A stretch of DNA of 64,000 nt, taken from contig NC_135998.1 in assembly GCF_048128805.1 (NCBI RefSeq), positions 24,485,063 to 24,549,062 of the forward strand, written 5' to 3'. Shown in pieces: positions 24,012-33,751 of this stretch (the first letter of the stretch is position 1; every line of letters starts with the position of its first letter). Under the pieces are notes generated by a model. That model saw only the letters and a list, made by a program, of their open reading frames with translations. It was not told the DNA's origin and did not search any database. Source of the DNA: Centroberyx gerrardi. Taxonomy: Eukaryota > Chordata > Actinopteri > Beryciformes > Berycidae. The position numbers were made by a program, and so were the translations under genes.

Positions 24012-26650
24012 CAAGAGCCCTCTTTCTTTTTCTCGAAGGCTGTCGAGGCTGCTATACATTAATATCAGTTTGGGTCGGATAGGCATCGGGGAGAGGAGCC
24101 ACAGTAATAAGGCCCTGCTGCTCGCTATTAGCAGACACAAACATTTCTCTGAAGGGCCTCATTTGGCTCTACAGTTAGAACTGTATGTGTTTCCTTACAT
24201 TTTCTACAAATAATACTCGGATGATTGAATGAATGAATTTATTTGACAATTTCATAAAATTACAGCTCTGCCAAGAAAAAGACACTCAAGCAGCGAGTCC
24301 CGTAAAAAAAATAGTAGAAACCGTCGGGATAGCACAATAAATCCCTAAGGCTTATTTCCATTGTGGTCAGGAGTACTCAGGAGTAATCAAGTTGGGGTGA
24401 TAGATTACTTCATTCAAAGTTTGAAGAATATAATCTGCGTTTTGGTATTCCCTGTTTGCTTTGCTTTACGCTTGAGACTATATCTATCTGAACATAGACT
24501 ATTTCTATCTCGCAATGTTTGCTTCTGCTGAGTTTAGCCCAGCCTATCCATTTGTACCCAGCCAGCCAGATTGAGTGGAAGCAGGACAGCCCCCAGGGGG
24601 AGCCACGTTTGGCTCAGCCCGTCCTGTTGAAGGGCCACTCTGGGCCTCAGGAGATCAACTCGGCCTCTATTAGCGGCACTGGAGGAGATGGAGATTGCTA
24701 GAATCATGCTGATTTGTGTGTGTGTGTGAGAGAGAGGGAAAGAGAGAGAATAAATGTGTTGTTGGTTCAGTCAAGCATTTCTGTCTCTGTGCCTGTTTCT
24801 CATCTTTGGCTTGCTTAGTAGAAGAATGGCAATGTTTGGAAGTCAGATTACTTTAGACATGTTTTCTTAACTTGGAAATTAAGATTGTATTTGATGTTAT
24901 TTTGGTATTCAGGGTTTCTGATGTCTCTTTTGGTCTCCTTTCCTTCTCTCTGCATCCCTCCCTCTTTTCTCCCAGGCACCCATCATACCCATTGTGTTCT
25001 CATCTTATAGCAGCTTCTACCTACGAAAAGAAAAGCAGTTCAAATCGGGTAACTCAGCTTGATTTTCTTTGTTTTTTTTTTCTGATTTCTGTAGTACTGT
25101 TTTTTCACTATGTATTAATAATCCAGGGTGGCCGCGGGTCCTTAAAAAGTCTTAAAATGTCTTAAATAGACATTTACTAATAAAAGGCCTTAAAAAGTAT
25201 TAAATTGTCTTCAATTCAGATTGGATGGGTCTTAAATATTTTTTAGTCACGTCGTCACCGCGAGAATTTCCAGTATGCGCGCAATGCCCGATTTTTTGGA
25301 TGTAGAGACAACGATAAAACATTTTCAACCAATCAAACTAATGTTCTACAAAGGATGGGGTGGGAGAATTTTATAGTTCACTGATTCACTGCAGTGATGG
25401 CGTGTTGCTTGCTGAGGAACTGATGACAGAAGTCCAGAGGAACCCGGCGCTATTTGACAAAGACCAAAAATGTTGAAAAGAAACGTGACATACCGGTCGG
25501 GAGCGGAAGAGCTTGGGATTAGCGGTAAATCTGTTTACTGACTTGGAAGTTAACGTAGTTAACTCGATAACTTCTGCTAGCATGATGCTAAGAAAATGGC
25601 ATCATGTCTTGGCCAACCTGACCGCAAATGCGCTATTATCCTATGTTTTCAATATGACCGGGAGGGAACAACATGTGTCTCCAGTAGTCTGTTGAAACCG
25701 TTCAGCCACGGTGAAGTTACAGGTGTTTCTCTCAACATGGGCTACAGGGGACTTTACTCTCTGATCCACAGTAGATGTGGTGTTCAGAGTCTCCTACTGG
25801 TAAAAAAATTAATAGCTTCACTTGGTGGCCATTAGTACCATTAGCTGTCATATAAACAAAGCACAATTATGTAATGAAAGCGCCGTAAAAGAGCATTATT
25901 GTCTGCCATCTCCTCTCTCTTTTGCGGCAATTCATGAACCCAAATCGGCGGTGTCGTTATTTACTTTAGAGAGCGAGTAAAATAAAAGCACGTCGTTAAA
26001 GTAATCATGCTCCATTTTTTCTCTGAATATTCTGCGCCGATATCGTTGTAGTGTGAACGCTTGAGCAACAGCATATCGTTATACCGTAGTTTAGAGTTAT
26101 CTTTATAGTTGTCGCTCTAGGTGTGAATGGGCCTTAAATGTTCTGAGAATATTGTAATAATAAATATCATTTAGGACAACAATGATATTTTTGTGTTTTC
26201 TTTTCACATTAATAAACACATTTGGACAATGTTCTTAAACACAACCAATTATTGTCATTTTACCTTACTGTTCATTTAGAACTAATATCAATGTGTTTAC
26301 TTGGAAAGAGTATATTTTCACTTTTGGTGTGTATTTCCATCGCAAGTTTGGTGTTAAATTTCATTTAAAGTGGTATTAAAAAGGTCTTAAAAAGTCTTAA
26401 ATTTCACTTGTTTATACCTGTAGACACCCTGTAATCACATCATAATCGATAATGTGCCAGCGTTCTGATGTTGAAGTCCTGTGCCTCAACAGGAACCATC
26501 AGATTGAAGATCCTTCCGAAGATCGAGACGAAGGGGATGACGTCGGAGGATGTGACGTCCCTCTCTGACAAATCCTTCAACGTGATGCGCTCTGCCTTCC
26601 TGGACGTCTCTGACTCCGTAACCCAGAGCAACGGGCCCGTGTGCCACTGA
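10185..26650 (+). CDS. agpat2: 1-acyl-sn-glycerol-3-phosphate acyltransferase beta (LPAAT-beta), six exons
   Basis: Acylates lysophosphatidic acid to phosphatidic acid at the ER membrane, a step in glycerolipid synthesis. Coding exons: 10185-10360, 19012-19145, 22512-22687, 22953-23048, 24976-25048, 26493-26650. All junctions are GT-AG with matching phases, giving 270 aa (family usually 270-290). Two N-terminal hydrophobic segments (about 5-25, 30-48). Motif I is NHQSSLD (H96-X4-D101), motif [10 protein letters not shown] (134-141), motif III FPEGTR (168-173), motif IV APIIPIV (195-201). Agpat2 is preferred over agpat1 because of [42 protein letters not shown] and SSYSSFY, and because it lies tail-to-tail with egfl7. 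Exon 4 ends in CAA before GTGGGT, so exon 5 supplies Ala195 where human has Val. Agpat1 remains a less likely alternative. Confidence 0.93.
14128..16934. mobile_element. hAT-like element bounded by terminal inverted repeats, with nested insertions
   Basis: The left end TAGGGATGCACCGATTAATC and the right end, read in reverse (TAGGGCTGCACATGATCACG), are diverged inverted copies of a CAGGG-TGCACCGAT-type terminus common in fish hAT elements. Inward sequences (AATCGGCCTTCTATTGG; GGTAATCGGAATCTGCC) agree. The interior contains a second repeat start at 14207 (GGGATGGGACGATATG followed by ATACGAT units) and the Harbinger copy at 15260-15927. No transposase frame is visible. Flanking 8-bp duplications are not exact, so pairing of the two ends is an inference. 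Confidence 0.5.
15260..15927 (+). mobile_element. Deleted PIF/Harbinger transposon (668 bp) with TIRs and TAA duplication
   Basis: The ends are AGGCCCTGACACACCA and, reversed, AGGCCCTGACACACCAGGCC, flanked on both sides by TAA, the TWA-type target duplication of Harbinger elements. The interior keeps the N-terminal part of the transposase: [30 protein letters not shown], then after a break [31 protein letters not shown] and IIQRQNTNY. That pattern is typical of the helix-rich region before the DDE domain. The DDE catalytic region is absent, so the copy is non-autonomous. Confidence 0.8.
17240..17850. repeat. Probable dispersed repeat, family not identified
   Basis: Distinctive G/A-rich prose-like sequence, including TTGAAGAGATGAGTTTTCAG followed by CCTACGACAGAAGATGGGGA. 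I recall very similar text as a repeated element in other fish genomes. No ORF is intact. Assignment rests on memory of repeat sequence, not on internal structure. Confidence 0.35.
20285..20900. repeat. Possible MITE-type repeats in agpat2 intron 2
   Basis: An AGGGCTGAAAGATATTG start followed by AT-rich TTGCAATTGCGATTT motifs resembles the ends of common fish MITEs. The following 20415-20900 stretch has repeat-like GCTAGC and TTAGC clusters. No matching far end was identified. Confidence 0.3.
25124..26431. mobile_element. TIR element filling agpat2 intron 5, with nested Harbinger/MADF relic
   Basis: The left end CAGGGTGGCCGCGGGTCCTT with TTAAAAAGTCTTAAAATG is mirrored at the right by AAAAAGTCTTAAATTTCAC ... 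CTGTAGACACCCTG. Intron 5 (25049-26492) is 1,444 bp, so this element makes up about 90% of it. Inside, 25289-25500 repeats the MADF-like sequence at 7797-8010 (here ending early in a stop). 26040-26134 is a Harbinger right end (GTGTGAATGGGCCT followed by TAA). The matching left end of the inner element was not found. Outer target duplications are not exact. Confidence 0.6.
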
Positions 26651-29600
26651 ACATTTAACACCCTCCCTACGCCCCTGTCCGAGACCCATCCCTTCCCCCC
26701 CCCCCCCCCCGCCCCCGCCCCCGCCCCCCCCAGGTTGACCCATTAACCTGGCCAGGAAACGACGTGACACAGGTGTACGCCGTGACATCTCTCTTGTCTA
26801 GTTGACGCCTGGCCCAGTCTGCCTCCGGCCTGACCCATACAGCACAGTCAGTCCCGACCCTCACTGTGTCTGCAGCAGCCTCAGCGGCGGTGCTGCTCTG
26901 CACGCCGTGAGCGGAGTGACGGACGGCAAGCCGAACAGTATGGATGTGTGTTCATCATGCATGCCTTTTGGATGGCTCTGTCCACCCTCATCCTTGGTTT
27001 GTTCTCTGGCTTTATCTTATTTTATCAGTCATGTTATACTTTCTTTTTGCCTTTTTTCCCTCTTTTCTGCGTGTGTCTTCTGTTTAGCAGATGACCCTTG
27101 GCATTTTCTCTCTTTTCTGGTCATAAATGTCGGTGGATATTTATGTGTTCCTCTCATGCTGCCTTAGCCTTAGTTATCTTTAGTCACTCATACACACACA
27201 CACACACACACACACACGCGCATACACATTCAAAATACCCCCATCTCCTTCCTTCCTTTTCCTTTTAGTGTATTCTCCCCCTTTCTGCATTCCACTCTCT
27301 TGCCTATTTTCCTAAAGACAAGAGGAGCGGGGTCTCCAGGAGAAGTGGAGTGTGTGGAGGTGAGAGGTCGACACTGGTTGACCAGGGACTTCTATAGATC
27401 TGTCTCCGTGAAATCAACTCTATATCCATATTGGCTTTTCAACTCACTGACCAATAGCTCAATGACATACTATATGACGCCAAACAGCAAGGGATAAAAG
27501 GTTACAAGAAACAATGTATAACAATAGCACCCATCTTTACTGAGTTAATGGACTTAAGTGGACTGATCAATTATCAATGTTGTGCATTGTTGGTGTTTCA
27601 CCGTGCGTTCTTTTGGTTTGTCTTACTTTCCAATAGATGAGAAATAACCTGCATGGAACATTGAGCAAGTGTCTTCTCGCTGTATTCTATATTTTTGCTC
27701 TATATTTATTTCTACATCCAATGATCTTGTTTTGTTGTTTTTAAAAACGTGATCACACTTTTTTGCTCCTCGGAAGGAACTCCATAAGTGAACCTATTTA
27801 AGATGTGTCAAAGGTGATTTCATAAAGTGCGATGTCCAACTGTCATAGCATTACTGTTCCAAAGTGCAAGCTACCTGTTGTGCCATGTCAAAGTGTATTT
27901 TGGGGAGTTTCAGATATTAGCCCATTATTATTTTAGTATGACCAGCTTGATCAGTTGGCTGCTGATCGGTTTTATTCTTGCTGTGGGGAAGAGGGTAATG
28001 ACAAGAACTGTGAAAGTGGTTTAGATCTCTATCAATGTTCGACTTGGTCTGTTTTTATACGTTCCTGTTAACTTGAACATTCACTAATTACTAACAAACC
28101 TAGCTTACTTCAGTCTGCATCTCAGAGGAGTTTAATTACTTATTTTATTGATTGGAAATGAGAAGGGATATCTCTGCTAACTGGGAAGGCTACCAATAAC
28201 ATCTATATGTTTTTTTATAAATAATGAAAATGAAATGAAACAATGACATCTATGGTGTAGTCATGGTATCTGGGGAAATTCTTATCCACTTGTCACTTAA
28301 CCTTATAGGTAAATAATTGATTATTATTGATTATTCACAGAGTCTGGAAATTTTGGCCTTAAGTTTGAGTTGGTTGTCGTTGCACTTTGGATTGTTAGGC
28401 TATTACACTTCCGATAGGATTTATATTTTGTAATATGTGTCGACAAAGGCATCTAACCAGATATGACTGACAGTTTCTTTTATGGTAATGCAGCTTTGTG
28501 TTTTAATTTACATCCAGGTCTTGACATTTCATATTGCTCACTGCCTTCACACTCAAGTTTGCAAAATGAATTAGCTTGCCGCTTTTGCCCGTCAAACACC
28601 ATCTGAGAATGTATTTCAACATTCAGGATATTTGTGTACTACTAATTGCATCTAACTATTTTATTTTGAAGTTCTTGTATTCTGTATGGGATGTTGTCTT
28701 GCATACAGTCGCCATGAAGTCTAGGAAATGTATTTATTTGAACATTGAGTTAAGTGTTGAATTCATCCCTAGATTGACTTGTGCACACAAACCTTCTGAG
28801 GAGATCATCTTGTGAGAATGAATGGATTCATCAATACTCTGGTCCTAAGCCTGTATACTGCTCTTCATAGTTGAGTGGCAACAGTAGTTTTAGTGGTACC
28901 TGCTGGGCTCTTGGCTTCAAGGAGTAAGTACATATGATGGTCGGGGTTTCATGTGTTTGAGGCCAGTATGGAGAATACGCCCCAGCTAATAGCAAATAAT
29001 CAAATTCTATAATGTGTATTTTTTTTCATACATTTGAGTATATTTATTATCCTATTCTCTTCTTATCTTTTACCTGCAAATTTTATCTCTGCAGCAAGTG
29101 GTTTGAATGTTCATCAGTACTGCTACCAAATTGGTTTCTTCCAAAAAATTTAAACTGTCATTAATTTTGCTTATTAAGTGTTGTATCCATTTTTTTTCTA
29201 TTGATTTCTTGGTTATTTTGTAATACAAATTTCTGAGCTTTGTGTCATGAGCTTGAAACGATGGTGGCTAACAGGCTCTGCAACAATCCCGCTGGTTGAT
29301 TGGGCTGTTGTTTACCAAATTATATTTAAGATTTTGGAAAAGATTCAAAGTATTCTGAACCTTAATAAAGCACTTTTCATGTTGAGTTCGGGTGTATTTG
29401 GGAAAAACTTTAATGTCCTCTGATTTTCACCAAAGCTATTAAAGTGTAATTTGGTGGTAGCTTTAGATGGATATGAGAAACAGAGCTGGCAGAAGCGTCT
29501 TGTCTGACACCCTGCTGGGCCTTGTATGTGTGTGGTCCCGTGTGTGTGTACATGCACACATGGCATAGAAGCCCATTATAGTATCTGATTAATATTGATG

Positions 29601-29690
29601 ATGTAGTGTTCTTGATTTCACCAACTATGGGTAAACGTGTTTGAATGCCTTGGAAAAGAATAAATAAAATTCATTCTTTTTTTCTTAAGT
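26651..29690 (+). other. Putative agpat2 3' UTR
   Basis: Sequence after the stop codon lacks splice-flanked exons. It includes a C-run (26694-26731), a CA repeat (about 27190-27218) and AATAAA signals at 29364-29369 and two overlapping copies at 29659-29668. The last copies sit just short of the end of the convergent egfl7 transcript, so a roughly 3-kb 3' UTR is plausible. An earlier polyadenylation site is possible. Confidence 0.45.
29659..29668 (+). terminator. Candidate agpat2 polyadenylation signal
   Basis: Two overlapping AATAAA hexamers followed by a T-rich stretch at 29675-29686, the usual arrangement for cleavage and polyadenylation. Confidence 0.45.
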
Positions 29691-29849
29691 TGTTGTGCAC
29701 GTTAATGCCTGCTTTGCACTTCTGCTTTGGTTGCTCACTGTAGGCCTGTGGAGAATTAGGCCTGTTTTATATCAGCAGTAGACAAAAAGTAGGTATTTGC
29801 AATGATTGTTCATGAAGTCTAAAGTTCATTATAGTGAGTACACAAAGAC

Positions 29850-30374
29850 ATTTTTGATTAACACATTTTATTACAAAACGTTACAAAACTAGGTAGAATC
29901 GTCTATTGGAGCACGTGAGAAATAACTAAAAGTAATCATAATTTAAATAGATAAATACAGATGTCCATGTCTGCCCCTGGACAGTGTGCAGAGGACACCG
30001 CTGCATGGACGCAAAACAAACACAGAAACAAGATACCCAGAGCCAAAGTGGCCAGTTTGACCCTTGACCCTCGGTGGTTTGATTCAGATGTTATAGGGAT
30101 GGTGTAATAGGGGAATCGCCCCAGCCACAGGTAGTGTTATGAAATACACTGTTTTTACAGTGATTCAAAAAGAAAAGTGAATGAACCTGTAGGGAATTGG
30201 GAAAATCACAGATGACTTGTGCGATTATTGAGTGACATTATTACTGCGGCTGTTTCTGCTTTCTGCCATCCTATTCCCACAAACATCAACCACTTGTGGG
30301 CATATAATCTTTCTAGCAGGGTTGTGCTGTGAACTTTGGAGATGTCTTGAACTATTGGCAGCCATGTGCTGGGT
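29850..30374 (-). terminator. egfl7 3' UTR and polyadenylation signal
   Basis: About 0.5 kb follows the egfl7 stop codon on the minus strand. A minus-strand AATAAA lies at 29867-29872. The agpat2 signal on the other strand is about 200 bp away, so the two genes converge with almost no spacer. Confidence 0.5.
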
Positions 30375-31172
30375 CTAAGTCTCCTGGCAAGAACCTACAG
30401 GGGAGACGGAAGGAAAAAAAACAACAGTTGCTGTAATGTATTTTATATTTATCACAAATTCATCACATACTTTATGGTAGTGATTCTCGAATTGGGTCCT
30501 TCAGAGGAACACACAAACTTCCAAAGGTGTTTAACAAAGTGTCTTCCTCTCAGTACTATGATTTTAGCTATGAACAATCAACTTAGGCCTATGTTGGTCA
30601 GTCCGTGGTCACTCACATGTGCCGAGGCGCTCCTCCAGGAAACCGATCTGCTCACTCAGGGAGTCGATGCGGTCCAGTTGCTGGAAGGAGTGGGAGAGAA
30701 AGGTGGTTTTCTCCGACAAGCCCTCATCCAACGACAGCGGGAAGAGGCTGCTGAAGGGGGCCAGCACCAACTGCAGCTTCTATATGGGAAGGGAAAGAGG
30801 GGAAGAAATTCGACTTTTTGAAAAAAAAAAATCACCATTGGCAAATGTCACCACTCAGTCCCATCATCAAAAATCAATATGACCTATAGCACATACAGTA
30901 AATCTCACACAACAACAGATCTTCGCTTGCCTCTACTGTATGCTTCACTAGGCACAGGCAGGCGGGATTCTAACGAAAGCCATAAAGATTTTAAAAGGTC
31001 GCTATGTGGGCCTGGCATTTCAAAGGATCTTTGGTTTGAGTGTGGCGCTTTGTGTTTGGGAAACGCTGGGGCCTGGGGATTAAATCTTGACTAGTATTTA
31101 ATATCATACCAGCATACAAGGACCAGAGGTGTTCCTGGTGAGTGCGTCTGGGAGGTATCAGGGTAGGTGGCT

Positions 31173-31229
<57 letters not shown>

Positions 31230-33371
31230 CTTTTCCAGCAGCTCTACTCTGTTCCTCAGGCTCTGTACCTCCTCAGTCACATTCTCCGCCGTTCCGAACC
31301 TTCCACCTGTGGAAAAGATACAGATACAGACACATACATCAGCGTCCCTCTTGAGCTGCGCGCCAATACGGTGGCTCACAACCAAACTGTTGAGTTTGGG
31401 GAAAAGGTTGGACCCAGGGAGGAGGGGCGGGAGAGAAGGATTAGGGCACAGATCAAAAGGAGGAATGATGTGGTTAATCCTCAGATTAGATCAAAAGTTT
31501 ATATCTTCGAAAATTTCCTTTGAGCGTCCTGCCCCGCCATCAATCCCTCTCCCGGAACGATTCATAACCTCTGTGAGGTCGCTCAACTACAAACCAGGAA
31601 GAGGGCCGCAGGACTGCGGGGAGGCCGGGGAATTTAGGGCACAGGGGGAAGCTAGTGATAAATCCATAACTTCGTTTTAGCAGAGGACGTGGATGTGGGA
31701 ACGGCACAAAGACCCATACACAAGCCGAAAGAGAGGTCACTATAAATAGACAAGCAGTCCATCATTCTTCCTCTAAACATGTGTACCCCGCATCGGTTAC
31801 AGGGAACAGGGGCGGGCTGGCCGTGATCCAGCACGTCACCGAGAAGTGTCTGCGCCCCCCACCCGAGGGACCGTCCCCGCCGGAGCAGGGCTCGGATCAG
31901 GGATACGAAATGAGGGAGCCCCGGGTCTCTGGCTGCTGCTGAGGCAGACTGAGAACAGCTCAATCTCTCCCAGATGTGGTCCATTATTGAGACGGGAGGG
32001 AGTTGAGAAACAGGGTGAGGAGGAGGAGGAGGAGGAGGAGGAGGAGGAGGGGGAGGGAGGGGGGAGGAAGGGGGGAGCTGGCGATGACCCCCAGCAGACA
32101 AGGTTGATGGAGCTGGAATGAGAACGCGAGTCTCCGCCAAGAGCAGAGTGAGAAAGAGAATGAGAAGAAGTAGGGGAAAGTGAAGAGGGAGAGAGAGAGG
32201 AAGACGGAGAGACAGAATCAAGTCCAACAGAGCAGCTTGGCAGGGTCAGACGGAGAACTGCTACAGTTTGGCCTGTAGCGGAGCATTTATACCCGTGTTT
32301 GTATTCATAATCTCGGTCAACATCCTACTTACGCGTGCATATGCACAAGTTCATGGAATGCGGCCTCAACCAAAACATCTCAGCCGGCCTTGCAGTTTAG
32401 CGTCTGGGAGCTGAACATGCTCCCCCAGCTAACCCTCCGTCACTTTCATCAAGTCGGGAGATCTGTCATGCCTGTTGCTTTTTTTCTTCTCCTCATGTAT
32501 TTTTCTCTCTCTTTCTGCTGATTAGGCAACACGTCCAGGACCCTCATCAATCCATATCATGTGCTCTCATGGGGTTTAACAGTCTCTTTTAGCTGAGCAG
32601 ATTCATTTTGTGTGAATCACTTGGTCTTAACCCTTTCCTCTGTGCAGAAACCCTGACAGGCAGATAGATAGGAGGAGGCTGGAGTGGAGCCCGACATTAT
32701 ACACACCGACTATTTTTCAGTGCATGTGCATGAGACGACATCCCCTTTAGACATCTGGTATCTCACTGCAACCCCCGCAGATGGACAGGTTTGTAGAAAT
32801 CACCTAGGTATGTCTTCTGTAAGGTTTCATGTTAACATTCGCTCCTCAGAGTGCACTTAGGCTGACTCAGAATGGGAATTAAAGGGAATTTCCCGGGGTT
32901 GACTCCAGGACCTCTAGACAAGGGGGTTATATTATCTTGTTGCTATAGATACGGCAAACACACACACATACGAGAGAGAGAGAGAGAGAGAGAGAGATTG
33001 ACTTTCTGGTGGTGAGCGATACGCAACAGTTTTAAGAGGAGTAATGGAGTGTGCGGGATAAAAATATGTTTAAGTCTGTGTTAGGCTCTATTACAGTCAG
33101 ATGTTTGCTTTACTGCGTATTTACACTGCCATCGGTCAGCTCGGTCATTATGAAATCACGCCGTCTGGTCCCATTACATAGGTCCGCACTCCCGCTGCCC
33201 AAACCACAAGAGATCTGTTTGGAGTCGGCACCAGTCGCAGTGCATTATTACTCACGGTACGAGTTGAGAGTGGCATAGCGCGTACCAAAAGTAATAATGG
33301 ACCGCGAAGCTGGCTATGTTCCTTTCTTCTGTACTGCCAAGCGGACACTTTGCTGCGAAACACAAAATTAC

Positions 33372-33402
<31 letters not shown>

Positions 33403-33699
33403 AGCGTGCAGCTCATTTACCCGCGTCAGTGGAGGGCTGCCTGTGACCACCCACTGTTGCCTGGCTGCTCTGGGTGGGAGAAGCAGGAGTGTGAGGAGGA
33501 GGAGGAGGAGGAGGAGGAGTGGCGGGGGGAGGAAGGCTTTGACAGGAGCGGCCGTCTCCGGCTAGCCCGAAGCCCTCTCGGCACACACACCGATAGCTGC
33601 CGGCTGTGTTCACACACTCCTGAGAGCATGGCTGCTGCACGCTGCACTCATCCACATCTGACAGACAGAGGAGACAAGGAAAGGTATTTATGTCTCCAC

Positions 33700-33751
<52 letters not shown>

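Noticed and set aside
10185..26650. agpat1 as the identity of the acyltransferase
   Set aside because: Residue pattern ([29 protein letters not shown]) and the tail-to-tail egfl7/mir-126 neighbour favour agpat2.
31652..32227. Proline- and leucine-rich 191-codon frame on the minus strand
   Set aside because: Falls in an egfl7 intron, crosses a GAG triplet run and lacks similarity; not an extra exon of egfl7.
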